From Streptomyces sp. NRRL WC-3618 (GTDB lineage Bacteria; Actinomycetota; Actinomycetes; Streptomycetales; Streptomycetaceae), in the NCBI RefSeq assembly GCF_001280005.1, contig NZ_LGDW01000349.1, forward strand, positions 1-60,838: a stretch of 60,838 bases of DNA, written 5' to 3'. How positions within the stretch are numbered: the stretch's first letter is position 1; the number at the start of each line of letters is the position of its first letter. Below the pieces are notes generated by a model. That model worked only from the letters and a program-made list of their open reading frames with translations, was not told the DNA's origin and searched no databases. Below are positions 53,268 through 60,838 of the stretch, one piece after another. The position numbers and the translations under genes are program-made.

Positions 53268-53431
53268 TCAACAACAAATGTCCAGGTAATGGGACCGATG
53301 TCAACCGGATGTGAGGGGGATGCCCTCCTCCGGATACCATCGAAGTGACCAGCTTTGACAGTTTGTGCAGCTTCGATGCTGTGAATGGTTTGAACAGTCA
53401 ATCGCCTACCGTCTGGAAGGGGGCCGCTCGC
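53268..53431 (+). promoter_or_regulatory. trpC leader/promoter region
   Basis: A hairpin with CCGGA..GAGGG/CCCTC.TCCGG occupies 53305-53333 and may end the DUF2752 message. Next, CATCGAAG (53338-53345) and CTTCGATG (53371-53378) are perfect 8-bp arms enclosing TTGACA (53355-53360), a perfect -35 box. The -10 is unclear (TGTGAAT near 53380). TTTGACAG and TTTGAACAG are near-repeats. No tryptophan-rich leader peptide is present. The trpC ribosome site GGAAGGGG is at about 53415-53422. Confidence 0.5.
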
Positions 53432-54241
53432 GTGAGTGTGCTCGACGAGATCATCGACGGAGTCCGTGCCGACCTCGCGGAGCGGCAGGCGCGCGTCAGC
53501 CTCGACGAGCTCAAGGAGCGCGCGGCGAAGGCTCCCGCTGCCAAGGACGGCGTCGCCGCACTGCGCGGCGACGGCGTCAAGGTCATCTGCGAGGTCAAGC
53601 GGTCCAGCCCCTCCAAGGGCGCGCTGGCCGCGATCGCCGACCCGGCGGCCCTCGCCGCGGACTACGAGGCGGGCGGCGCGGCCGTCATCTCCGTCCTCAC
53701 CGAACAGCGCCGCTTCGGCGGATCACTGGCGGACCTGGAGGCGGTGCGCGCCCGGGTGGACATCCCCGTGCTGCGCAAGGACTTCATCGTCACGTCGTAC
53801 CAGCTGTGGGAAGCGCGGGCGTACGGGGCCGACGTGGTCCTGCTGATCGTCTCGGCCCTCGACCAGCCGGCCCTGGAGTCCCTCGTCGAGCGCGCCGAGT
53901 CCATCGGGCTCACCCCGCTCGTCGAGGTGCACGACGAGGACGAGGTCGAGCGGGCGGTGGACGCGGGGGCCCGGATCATCGGTGTCAACGCGCGCAACCT
54001 GAAGACCCTCGAGGTCGACCGCACCACGTTCGAGCGGGTCGCCCCGGAGATCCCCGACAGCATCGTCAAGATCGCCGAGTCCGGTGTCCGCGGCCCGCAC
54101 GACCTGATCGCGTACGCCAACGCGGGCGCCGACGCCGTACTGGTCGGCGAGTCGCTCGTCACCGGGCGCGATCCCAAGTCGGCGGTGGCCGATCTGGTGG
54201 CGGCGGGGGAGCATCCCGCGCTGCGGCACGGGCGGGGCTGA
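53432..54241 (+). CDS. trpC: Indole-3-glycerol phosphate synthase
   Basis: TIM-barrel enzyme of 269 residues closing the indole ring from CdRP. Motifs: [11 protein letters not shown] (catalytic Lys), [26 protein letters not shown] and IAESGVR. Stand-alone form, without a fused TrpF. GTG 53432 is chosen with GGAAGGGG upstream; an in-frame GTG at 53345 would add 29 unlikely residues across the promoter. Start of trpCMBA. Confidence 0.97.
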   Translation: MSVLDEIIDGVRADLAERQARVSLDELKERAAKAPAAKDGVAALRGDGVKVICEVKRSSPSKGALAAIADPAALAADYEAGGAAVISVLTEQRRFGGSLADLEAVRARVDIPVLRKDFIVTSYQLWEARAYGADVVLLIVSALDQPALESLVERAESIGLTPLVEVHDEDEVERAVDAGARIIGVNARNLKTLEVDRTTFERVAPEIPDSIVKIAESGVRGPHDLIAYANAGADAVLVGESLVTGRDPKSAVADLVAAGEHPALRHGRG

Positions 54242-54263
54242 TCTCCCGCTAGTGTTGGCGCCG

Positions 54264-54437
54264 ATGACTCTCACCCTGACACCCATGGACCGGTACGCCC
54301 GCCTCGCGCGCGGCTGCCGGCCTCGTGGCTGTCGTGCGCCCGCGCGGCGGGTGCATGGGCGGCGGGTTCGGTATGTCATCGGGGATGAGCCTGGACAGGT
54401 CAACGGGATGCGATGGCCCTGCGGGGCTTGGCAGTAG
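54264..54437 (+). CDS. trpM: TrpM, small basic modulator of tryptophan synthesis
   Basis: Protein of 57 residues beginning [20 protein letters not shown] and ending MRWPCGAWQ. It is very rich in arginine ([23 protein letters not shown]) with three cysteines and two tryptophans near the end. The size and place between trpC and trpB match trpX/trpM of S. coelicolor, where TrpM has been reported to modulate tryptophan levels and differentiation. TAGTGT (54250-54255) lies 8 nt before ATG 54264, so it is probably read from its own leaderless message; GTG 54252 would lie inside that -10 box. Confidence 0.82.
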   Translation: MTLTLTPMDRYARLARGCRPRGCRAPARRVHGRRVRYVIGDEPGQVNGMRWPCGAWQ

Positions 54438-54661
54438 GGTGCGAGCCGTCTGATCGGGCCGCGCCCCTGGCTTTGCGCTTCGCGAGCGGTGTGTTTTCGG
54501 GTGCGGGTCCGTTGTGGCTTGTCGCGCAGTTCCCCGCGCCCTATGGGGCGCGTCTTCGGCGGCGCGGTTTTCACGGCGCCCGCCCCGCTCCCCGAAACGC
54601 TCCCTCACGCTTCCCATGTCCAGATCGAACCCCGGGGCTTGTGCCCCTGCGAGGTAGACGT
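54438..54661 (+). repeat. trpM-trpB spacer with a Streptomyces intergenic repeat
   Basis: The 224-bp gap has no gene although the trpB frame stays open. At 54501-54552 are the words GTGCGGGTCCGTTGTGGCTT, GTCGCGCAGTTCCCCGCGCC and CTATGGGGCGCG, a repeat type common between Streptomyces genes; CGCGCCC (54535-54541) and GGGCGCG (54546-54552) are its hairpin. GAGGTA near 54650-54655 is the trpB ribosome site. Confidence 0.7.
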
Positions 54662-55945
54662 ATGTCCAGTGCGTTTTTCATTCCTGATCCGGATGGTCAG
54701 GTTCCCAATGTCGATGGGTACTTCGGTGCCTTCGGTGGCAAGTTCATTCCGGAGGCGCTTGTCGCCGCCGTGGACGAGGTCGCCGTCGAGTACGACAAGG
54801 CGAAGTCCGACCCGGAGTTCGCCCGTGAGCTCGACGATCTGCTCGTCCACTACACCGGGCGGCCCAGTTCTCTCACCGAGGTGCCCCGGTTCGCCGAGCA
54901 CGCCGGGGGTGCCCGGGTCTTCCTCAAGCGGGAGGACCTGAACCACACCGGGTCCCACAAGATCAACAACGTGCTCGGGCAGGCCCTCCTCACCAAGAGG
55001 ATGGGCAAGACCCGAGTCATCGCCGAGACCGGCGCCGGTCAGCACGGGGTCGCCACCGCCACCGCCTGTGCGCTCTTCGGGCTCGAGTGCACCATCTACA
55101 TGGGTGAGATCGACACCCAGCGCCAGGCCCTCAACGTGGCCCGGATGCGCATGCTCGGCGCCGAGGTCATCGCCGTGAAGTCCGGGTCGCGCACTCTCAA
55201 GGACGCCATCAACGAGGCGTTCCGCGACTGGGTCGCCAACGTCGACCGCACGCACTACCTGTTCGGGACCGTGGCCGGGCCCCACCCCTTCCCGGCCATG
55301 GTGCGCGACTTCCACCGGGTCATCGGTGTCGAGGCCAGGCGGCAGCTCCTGGAGCAGGCAGGGCGGCTGCCCGACGCCGCCGTCGCCTGCGTGGGCGGCG
55401 GGTCCAACGCCATCGGGCTCTTCCACGCCTTCATCCCCGACGCCGACGTACGGCTCATCGGATGCGAGCCCGCCGGGCACGGTGTCGAGACCGGCGAGCA
55501 CGCCGCCACCCTCACCGCCGGCGAGCCCGGCATCCTGCACGGGTCGCGGTCGTACGTCCTGCAGGACGAGGAGGGGCAGATCACCGAGCCCTACTCCATC
55601 TCCGCCGGACTCGACTACCCGGGCATCGGGCCCGAGCACTCCTACCTCAAGGACAGCGGTCGCGCCGAGTACCGCGCGGTCACCGACGACGCCGCCATGC
55701 AGGCGCTGCGTCTGCTGTCCCGTACCGAGGGCATCATCCCGGCCATCGAGAGCGCGCACGCGCTGGCCGGTGCCCTCGAGGTCGGCAAGGAGCTGGGCAA
55801 GGACGGGCTGATCGTCATCAACCTCTCCGGGCGCGGCGACAAGGACATGGACACCGCCGCCCGGTACTTCGGCCTGTACGACACCGACGCCGAGGTCGCC
55901 GCGAACACGGCCGACGTCGCCGAGATCGAGGGGGACGCCAAGTGA
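54662..55945 (+). CDS. trpB: Tryptophan synthase beta subunit
   Basis: PLP enzyme of 427 residues joining indole and serine to tryptophan. The PLP lysine is K100 in [10 protein letters not shown], the phosphate loop is GGGSNAIG, and [11 protein letters not shown] and [14 protein letters not shown] are family segments. It is the TrpB1 type that pairs with TrpA. ATG 54662 is chosen as the start of the conserved region ([12 protein letters not shown]). The stop overlaps the trpA GTG. Confidence 0.98.
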   Translation: MSSAFFIPDPDGQVPNVDGYFGAFGGKFIPEALVAAVDEVAVEYDKAKSDPEFARELDDLLVHYTGRPSSLTEVPRFAEHAGGARVFLKREDLNHTGSHKINNVLGQALLTKRMGKTRVIAETGAGQHGVATATACALFGLECTIYMGEIDTQRQALNVARMRMLGAEVIAVKSGSRTLKDAINEAFRDWVANVDRTHYLFGTVAGPHPFPAMVRDFHRVIGVEARRQLLEQAGRLPDAAVACVGGGSNAIGLFHAFIPDADVRLIGCEPAGHGVETGEHAATLTAGEPGILHGSRSYVLQDEEGQITEPYSISAGLDYPGIGPEHSYLKDSGRAEYRAVTDDAAMQALRLLSRTEGIIPAIESAHALAGALEVGKELGKDGLIVINLSGRGDKDMDTAARYFGLYDTDAEVAANTADVAEIEGDAK

Positions 55946-56760
55946 GCGGCAACATCCAGCTGTTGGGCGACACTCTCGCCGCCGCCAAGGCCGAGGGGCG
56001 CTCCGCGCTCATCGCGTACCTCCCCGCCGGGTTCCCCACCGTCGACGGCGGGATCGACGCCATCAAGGCCGTGTTCGACGGCGGCGCCGACATCGTCGAG
56101 GTCGGGCTGCCGCACAGCGACCCGGTGCTCGACGGGCCGGTCATCCAGACCGCCGACGACATCGCGCTGCGCGGCGGGGTCAAGATCGCGGATGTCATGC
56201 GCACGGTCCGGGAGGCGCACGAGGCCACCGGGAAGCCGGTGCTCGTCATGACGTACTGGAACCCGATCGACCGCTACGGAGTCGAACGGTTCACCGCCGA
56301 GCTCGCAGAGGCGGGCGGCGCCGGGTGCATCCTGCCCGACCTGCCCGTGCAGGAGTCGGCGCTGTGGAGGGAGCACGCCGAGAAGCACGGTCTCGCGACC
56401 GTGTTCGTCGTCGCGCCCAGCAGCAGGGACGCACGGCTCGCCGAGATCACCGCGGCGGGCAGCGGGTTCGTGTACGCCGCATCGCTGATGGGTGTCACCG
56501 GGACGCGGGCGTCGGTCGGCGCCCAGGCCCAGGCCCTGGTCGAGCGCACCCGGGGCACCGGCACCGGCCTGCCGGTCTGTGTCGGGCTCGGTGTCTCCGA
56601 CGCGGCGCAGGCCGCCGAGGTCGCCGGCTTCGCCGACGGCGTGATCGTCGGGTCGGCCTTCGTGAAGCGGATGCTCGACGCGCCGGACCACGCGGCCGGT
56701 GTCGAGGCCGTGCGGGAACTCGCCGCCGACCTCGCGAAGGGTGTACGCGGCTCGGCGTGA
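55942..56760 (+). CDS. trpA: Tryptophan synthase alpha subunit
   Basis: TIM-barrel lyase of 272 residues releasing indole from indole-3-glycerol phosphate for TrpB. The catalytic residues are E53 and D64 in [22 protein letters not shown] and [11 protein letters not shown] are further signatures. GTG 55942 overlaps the trpB stop. A terminator hairpin follows, ending the trp group. Confidence 0.97.
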   Translation: MSGNIQLLGDTLAAAKAEGRSALIAYLPAGFPTVDGGIDAIKAVFDGGADIVEVGLPHSDPVLDGPVIQTADDIALRGGVKIADVMRTVREAHEATGKPVLVMTYWNPIDRYGVERFTAELAEAGGAGCILPDLPVQESALWREHAEKHGLATVFVVAPSSRDARLAEITAAGSGFVYAASLMGVTGTRASVGAQAQALVERTRGTGTGLPVCVGLGVSDAAQAAEVAGFADGVIVGSAFVKRMLDAPDHAAGVEAVRELAADLAKGVRGSA

Positions 56761-56807
56761 TCCGGCGGGACATTTCGTACGGGTAGCCCGAACGGGTGGA
56801 CCTGGGG

Positions 56808-56834
56808 CCGGGGAGACGCAATGCGTCTCCCCGG
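56808..56834 (+). terminator. trpA terminator
   Basis: CCGGGGAGACGC (56808-56819) and GCGTCTCCCCGG (56823-56834) form a perfect 12-bp stem with a 3-nt loop, followed by TTCGTTCT. It ends 14 nt before the next gene. Confidence 0.88.
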
Positions 56835-56848
56835 TTCGTTCTGCGGGT

Positions 56849-57625
56849 GTGAGCGAGAAGAATCGTGACGGAAAGCGCACCGCCCGCGAGCGGCTGGCGG
56901 TCGAGCGTGAGAAGCAGAAGTCCGCGGACAAGCGGCGGCGGGTGCTGATCGTGGGCGCCAGTGTCGTCTGCGTGCTGGGACTCGCGGCGGTGATCGGCGT
57001 CGTCGCCGCGAACTCCGGCAAGGACGGCAAGAGCGAGAGCGCCGGTCCGGTGGTGGCGCCCTCGGGCGCGCTGGGCAAGGACAGTCTCGCGATCCCCGTG
57101 GGTGAGGAGGGCGCCAAGTCGACGCTCACGGTGTGGGAGGACTTCCGCTGTCCGGCCTGCCAGGCCTTCGAGACCAACTACCGGTCAACCATTCATGAGT
57201 TGACGGCCGCGGGCAAGCTGAAGGTGGAGTACCACCTGGCGACGATCATCGACGGCAACATGGCCGGCAGCGGCTCCCGGCACGCCGCCAACGCCGCGGC
57301 CTGCGCCCAGGACACCGGCAGGTTCACCGCCTACCACGACGTGCTGTACGAGAACCAGCCGCCGGAGACCGACGACGCCTTCGCGAAGGACGGCAGACTC
57401 ATCGAGCTGGCCGCGAAGGTCAAGGGACTCGACGCACCGGCGTTCCGGACGTGTGTCGAGGACGGCACGCACAACAGCTGGGTCGTGAAGTCGAACAAGG
57501 CCTTCCAGACCGGCGGCTTCGGCGGCACGCCGACCGTGCTGCTCAACGGGAAGAACATCTACCAGGACCAGACGATGACTCCGGCGAAGCTGAAGCAGCT
57601 GGTCGAGGCGGCCGACAAGGCGTAG
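56849..57625 (+). CDS. Membrane-anchored DsbA-like thiol-disulfide protein (second copy)
   Basis: Protein of 258 residues with a charged N-terminal tail (1-30), one membrane helix (about 32-54) and a thioredoxin-fold domain. The active site is C101-P-A-C104 after WEDFR; the cis-Pro loop is GGTPTVLLNG. Two more cysteines occur in AAACAQDTG and FRTCVEDG, a pair also seen in other DsbA_4 proteins. GTG 56849 is chosen; the longer frame overlaps trpA and its terminator. It precedes lgt, so both act on exported proteins. Confidence 0.88.
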   Translation: MSEKNRDGKRTARERLAVEREKQKSADKRRRVLIVGASVVCVLGLAAVIGVVAANSGKDGKSESAGPVVAPSGALGKDSLAIPVGEEGAKSTLTVWEDFRCPACQAFETNYRSTIHELTAAGKLKVEYHLATIIDGNMAGSGSRHAANAAACAQDTGRFTAYHDVLYENQPPETDDAFAKDGRLIELAAKVKGLDAPAFRTCVEDGTHNSWVVKSNKAFQTGGFGGTPTVLLNGKNIYQDQTMTPAKLKQLVEAADKA

Positions 57626-57650
57626 GGGCCGGCCGTTCCCGGGCCGCCCG

Positions 57651-57691
57651 GGTGCCTCCGGTCCACCGTCGTGAGCGGAACCGGAGGCACC
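57651..57691 (+). terminator. Hairpin after the second DsbA-like gene
   Basis: GGTGCCTCCGGT (57651-57662) and ACCGGAGGCACC (57680-57691) pair perfectly around 17 nt. No T-run follows closely. Confidence 0.82.
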
Positions 57692-57761
57692 GCCCGTTAT
57701 GGAGCCGTTGCCCGGGGCGGCTCACATCCGCCACGTCCGTCAAGGTAGCGTCGGGACTGCC

Positions 57762-58748
57762 ATGGAAATCGCCTACATTCCCAGTCCGTCGCGCGGGGTG
57801 CTGCACCTTGGACCCATTCCGCTGCGCGGCTACGCGTTCTGCATCATCATCGGAGTCTTCGTCGCGGTCTGGCTCGGCAACAAGCGCTGGCTCGCCCGCG
57901 GTGGCCGACCCGGCACGGTGGCCGACATCGCGGTCTGGGCCGTGCCCTTCGGCCTGGTCGGTGGCCGGCTCTACCACGTGATCACGGACTACGAGCTGTA
58001 CTTCAGCGAGGGCCGCGACTGGGTGGACGCCTTCAAGATCTGGGAGGGCGGCCTCGGTATCTGGGGCGCGATCGCCCTCGGCGCGCTGGGCGCGTGGATC
58101 GGCTGCCGCCGACGGGGTATCCCGCTGCCCGCGTGGGCCGACGCCCTCGCTCCCGGTATCGTCCTCGCACAGGCGTGCGGGCGCTGGGGCAACTGGTTCA
58201 ACCAGGAGCTGTACGGGAGGGAGACCACCCTCCCCTGGGCCCTGCACATCACCTCCTCCACGGACGGCCGGGTGCCGGGCTACTACCACCCGACATTCTT
58301 GTACGAGTCCCTGTGGTGTGTCGGTGTCGCGCTGCTGGTCATCTGGGCCGACCGCCGCTTCACGCTGGGCCACGGACGGGCGTTCGCGCTGTACGTCGCG
58401 GCCTACTGCGTGGGCCGCTTCTGGATCGAGTACCTGCGCGTCGACGACGCCCACCACATCCTGGGCATGCGGCTCAACAACTGGACCGCGATCTTCGTCT
58501 TCATCGCCGCTGTCGTCTATTTCGTGCTGTCGGCGAAGAAGCGGCCGGGCCGGGAGGAAGTGGTGGAGCCCGGAGCGGATGTCCCCGACGGTTCGGCGGA
58601 CGACGCCGCCGAGAACGACGAGAACGGCAAGAACGGTGCGGAATCGGCCGAGGTGAAGGCCGAGGCCGGGACCGACGGCGAGGCAGCGGACCAGGACGAG
58701 GCTAAGGCCGACTCCGTGGCCGAGGCGGAGCCGACCAAGAAGAGCTGA
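57762..58748 (+). CDS. lgt: Prolipoprotein diacylglyceryl transferase
   Basis: Membrane enzyme of 328 residues that transfers diacylglycerol to the lipobox cysteine, the first step of lipoprotein maturation. About seven helices end near residue 270. The family signature is seen in ACGRWGNWFNQELYG, with GGRLYHVITD before it. After the last helix comes a very acidic tail of about 60 residues rich in Glu, Asp and Ala. ATG 57762 is preferred over an in-frame ATG at 57699; TAGCGT at 57746-57751 suggests transcription begins just before it. A strong terminator follows. Confidence 0.96.
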   Translation: MEIAYIPSPSRGVLHLGPIPLRGYAFCIIIGVFVAVWLGNKRWLARGGRPGTVADIAVWAVPFGLVGGRLYHVITDYELYFSEGRDWVDAFKIWEGGLGIWGAIALGALGAWIGCRRRGIPLPAWADALAPGIVLAQACGRWGNWFNQELYGRETTLPWALHITSSTDGRVPGYYHPTFLYESLWCVGVALLVIWADRRFTLGHGRAFALYVAAYCVGRFWIEYLRVDDAHHILGMRLNNWTAIFVFIAAVVYFVLSAKKRPGREEVVEPGADVPDGSADDAAENDENGKNGAESAEVKAEAGTDGEAADQDEAKADSVAEAEPTKKS

Positions 58749-58764
58749 GGTCGGCCGTACGACG

Positions 58765-58797
58765 ACGAGGGCGCCCCGGATGCCGGGGCGCCCTCGT
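58765..58797. terminator. Bidirectional terminator between lgt and the CoA-ester lyase gene
   Basis: ACGAGGGCGCCCCGG (58765-58779) and its complement (58783-58797) form a perfect 15-bp stem with loop ATG, followed by TCGTTGTGTGG. It lies between convergent stop codons. Confidence 0.9.
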
Positions 58798-58808
58798 TCG
58801 TTGTGTGG

Positions 58809-59645
58809 TCAGGGGCGGTCGCGGTCGGCCAGGGACAGGATTCTGCGGGCTGTCGCGACCACCGCCGCGTCGATGAAGTGGCCGTCGGGGAGGGCCTGGG
58901 CGCCCTCGTTCGTGGCCGCCGCCTTGACGATCTGTTCGGCCTCCTCGATCTCCTCCGGGGTGGGGAGGTACGCGCGTTCGATGACCGGGAGCTGGCGGGG
59001 GTGGACGGCGGCCCGGCCCAGGAAGCCCAGGGCGCGGCCGTGGGCGCAGGACGCGGCCAGGGTGTCGAGGTCGCGGATGTCGGGGTGGACCGACTGAGGC
59101 GGCGGGGCGAGTCCCGCCGCCCGTGCGGCCACGACGACTCGGGAGCGGCACCAGTCGAGGCCCGCGTCGTCCCGTACCCCCAGATCGGCCCGGAGGTCGG
59201 CCTCGCCGAGCGCGATGCCCCGCAGGGCGGGGTGAGCGGTCGCGATGGCGAAGGCGTGTTCGATGCCGAGGGCGGTTTCGAGCAGGGCGTGGAGCGGGAG
59301 TCCGGCCCCGGTGGCCGTGGAGGTATGGGTGGCCACGCGGACGACGTCCTGGGGAGCCGTCACCTTCGGGAGCCGTAGGCCCGAGATGCCGGGGAGGCCT
59401 TCGAGGGCCGCCAGGTCGGGGGCGGCCAGGGGGCCGTCCAGGGCGTTGATCCGGACATGGACCGGGACCGGCTGGGGGTCGGTGAGGCGTTCGGCGGTGG
59501 CTGTGCGGGCGTACTCCTTGCGGTCCGGGGCGACCGCGTCCTCCAGGTCGACGACCACCACGTGGGCGCCGGAGACGAGGGCCTTGGACACCACGTCGGG
59601 GCGGTCGCCGGGGACGTACAGCCAGGTCAGGGGGACTGCTGTCAC
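58809..59645 (-). CDS. CitE-like CoA-ester lyase
   Basis: TIM-barrel protein of 278 residues of the HpcH/HpaI/CitE group. Motifs: LYVPGDRPD, VVVDLEDAVAPDRK, VRINALDG, LRLPKV, and LLETALGIEHAFAIA with the metal-binding Glu, then GEADLRADLG. The enzyme should split or hydrolyse a 2- or 3-hydroxyacyl-CoA such as malyl-CoA or citramalyl-CoA; the substrate is unknown. GTG 59645 overlaps the CoA-transferase stop by four bases, so the pair is one unit. Confidence 0.9.
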   Translation of the reverse strand: MTAVPLTWLYVPGDRPDVVSKALVSGAHVVVVDLEDAVAPDRKEYARTATAERLTDPQPVPVHVRINALDGPLAAPDLAALEGLPGISGLRLPKVTAPQDVVRVATHTSTATGAGLPLHALLETALGIEHAFAIATAHPALRGIALGEADLRADLGVRDDAGLDWCRSRVVVAARAAGLAPPPQSVHPDIRDLDTLAASCAHGRALGFLGRAAVHPRQLPVIERAYLPTPEEIEEAEQIVKAAATNEGAQALPDGHFIDAAVVATARRILSLADRDRP

Positions 59646-60838
59646 AGGGCTCCCTCGGTTCGCAGGGCGTCGATGTCGGGCCCGGTCAGGCCCAGTTCGG
59701 TGAGCACGGTGGTGGTGTCCGCGCCGTGCGCGCGGCCCGCCCAGCGGATCGCGCCGGGGGTGGCGGACAGGCGGAAGAGGACGTTCTGCATCCGGATCGG
59801 GCCGAGGTCGGGGTCGTCGAGCGTGGTGATGGTGCCGAGGGCCTGGTACTGCGGGTCGGTCATCACCTCCCGTACGTCCTGGATCGGGGCCACCGCGGCT
59901 TCCGCCTTCTCGAAGGCCGCGATGACCTCGGAGTGGGAGTGGCGGGCGATCCATGTGCCCACCGCCTCGTCGAGGACGTCCGCGTGCCGGGCGCGGTCGG
60001 CGCCGGTGGCGAACCAGGGCTCGTCGATCAGCTCCGGGCGGCCGACCAGACTCATCACGCGCTCGGCGATCGACTGGGCCGAGGTCGACACGGCGACCCA
60101 GGTGCCGTCGGCCGTGAGGTAGGTGTTGCGGGGGGCGTTGTTCTGTGAGCGGTTGCCGGTGCGCGGCTGGACGTGGCCCAACTGGTCGTACCAGAGCGGC
60201 TGCGGGCCGAGGACGCTGAGGATCGGCTCGATGATCGCCATGTCGACGACCTGCCCCTCGCCGGTGCGGTCACGGGCGGACAGTGCCGTCATGACCGCGT
60301 ACGCCGTCGCCAGGCCCGCGATCGAGTCGGCGAGGCCGAACGGGGGGAGCGTCGGGGGCGCGTCCGGTTCGCCGGTGATCGCGGCGAAACCGCTCATCGC
60401 CTCGGCGAGGGTGCCGAAGCCGGGGCGGTGCGCGTACGGGCCGAACTGGCCGAAGGCGGTGACCCGGGCGAGGACCAGACGCGGGTTGACGGCGGACAGC
60501 TCCGGCCAGCCCAGGTCCCATTTCTCCAGGGTGCCCGGGCGGAAGTTCTCGATGACGACGTCGGCGGTGGCGGCGAGCCGCAGGAGGGTGTTTCTGCCGC
60601 CCGGCCGGGAGAGGTCGAGGGTCATCGTGCGCTTGTTGCGGCCCAGCACTTTCCACCACAGGCCGATGCCGTCCTTGGACGGGCCGTGGCCCCGGGAGGG
60701 GTCGGGCTTCGCCGGGTGCTCGATCTTGATCACCTCGGCGCCGAAGTCACCGAGCATGGTCGCGGCGAGCGGGCCGGCGAAGAGGGTGGCCAGGTCGAGG
60801 ACGCGGAGGCCGGTGAGGGGCGCTGCGGGGGAGGAGGG
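59642..60838 (-). CDS. CaiB/BaiF family CoA-transferase (5' end beyond the window)
   Basis: Family III CoA-transferase. The frame runs to the right edge, where the first visible residues include PLTGLRVLDLATLFAGPLAA followed by MLGDFGAEVIKIEHP; this is the usual N-terminal region, so only a few residues are missing. The catalytic aspartate is probably in FGLADSIAGLA. 398 residues are visible. It transfers CoA between organic acids; the next gene is a CoA-ester lyase, suggesting activation and then cleavage of a hydroxy or branched dicarboxylic acid. Confidence 0.92.
   Translation of the reverse strand, partial: PSSPAAPLTGLRVLDLATLFAGPLAATMLGDFGAEVIKIEHPAKPDPSRGHGPSKDGIGLWWKVLGRNKRTMTLDLSRPGGRNTLLRLAATADVVIENFRPGTLEKWDLGWPELSAVNPRLVLARVTAFGQFGPYAHRPGFGTLAEAMSGFAAITGEPDAPPTLPPFGLADSIAGLATAYAVMTALSARDRTGEGQVVDMAIIEPILSVLGPQPLWYDQLGHVQPRTGNRSQNNAPRNTYLTADGTWVAVSTSAQSIAERVMSLVGRPELIDEPWFATGADRARHADVLDEAVGTWIARHSHSEVIAAFEKAEAAVAPIQDVREVMTDPQYQALGTITTLDDPDLGPIRMQNVLFRLSATPGAIRWAGRAHGADTTTVLTELGLTGPDIDALRTEGAL

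Noticed and set aside
53268..53431. Trp-codon leader peptide before trpC
   Set aside because: The short frames (for example ATG GTT TGA) contain no tryptophan codons in series.
53345..53431. N-terminal extension of TrpC from GTG 53345
   Set aside because: It would code across the promoter-like inverted repeat and lacks a ribosome site; GTG 53432 has GGAAGGGG upstream and begins the family's conserved region.
1..60838. tRNA, rRNA, prophage, insertion sequence, CRISPR or biosynthetic cluster
   Set aside because: Scanning the sequence and gene content showed no transposase, integrase, phage structural gene, repeat-spacer array, rRNA core motif or large synthase; the content is core metabolism and division.

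Overview
The window is about 61 kb of very GC-rich DNA with dense genes, many GTG starts and frequent 4-bp ATGA/GTGA gene overlaps. The gene content and order (division and cell-wall cluster, then divIVA, ileS, lspA, dnaE, and a his-trp region containing priA and trpM) match the conserved chromosomal core of Streptomyces, close to the arrangement known in S. coelicolor. I see no rRNA, tRNA, CRISPR, prophage, insertion sequence or secondary-metabolite cluster.

Region 1 (1-16.7 kb, + strand) is the dcw cluster: the end of ftsL, then ftsI, murE, murF, mraY, murD, ftsW, murG, ftsQ, ftsZ, the laccase-domain gene pgeF/ylmD, the PLP-protein gene ylmE, sepF, ylmG and divIVA, closed by a strong terminator. 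It makes the peptidoglycan precursor, the septal synthase and glycosyltransferase, the Z-ring and the polar tip scaffold. Region 2 (16.8-23.6 kb) has ileS on the minus strand behind a translational T-box leader, then a zinc-finger DksA/TraR protein with a histone-like tail, lspA, a RluD-type pseudouridine synthase and a GNAT acetyltransferase.

Region 3 (23.6-43 kb) is mixed: an MscS channel, a dienelactone-hydrolase-like protein, Tat-exported PhoD, a DsbA-like protein with a membrane neighbour, a DUF2252 protein, dnaE, a 57-residue basic protein, a NYN-domain protein, an ABC exporter, a membrane protein, and a leftward group (532-residue membrane protein, 358-residue unknown, LON-domain protein, YbaK deacylase).

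Region 4 (43.1-58.8 kb) is the amino-acid block: hisD-hisC-hisB-(54-residue membrane protein)-hisH-priA-ridA-hisF, a TIGR03085 gene on the other strand, then hisI-trpE-(three membrane-protein genes)-trpC-trpM-trpB-trpA, a second DsbA-like gene and lgt. PriA links the two pathways, since the family catalyses both the HisA and the TrpF isomerisations and no trpF is present here. Region 5 (58.8 kb to the end) is a minus-strand pair, a CaiB-type CoA-transferase that runs off the window and a CitE-like CoA-ester lyase.

Recurrent regulatory architecture includes predicted leaderless starts (a -10 hexamer 6-8 nt before the start codon) at about ten genes, perfect terminator hairpins, operator-like palindromes before hisD and phoD, an inverted repeat around a TTGACA box before trpC, and dispersed GC-rich intergenic repeats of types common in Streptomyces. 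I found no clearly undescribed system. The most interesting items are small or regulatory: trpM, the 54-residue membrane protein coupled to hisH, the membrane genes inside the trp cluster, the ileS T-box and the ftsZ leader.
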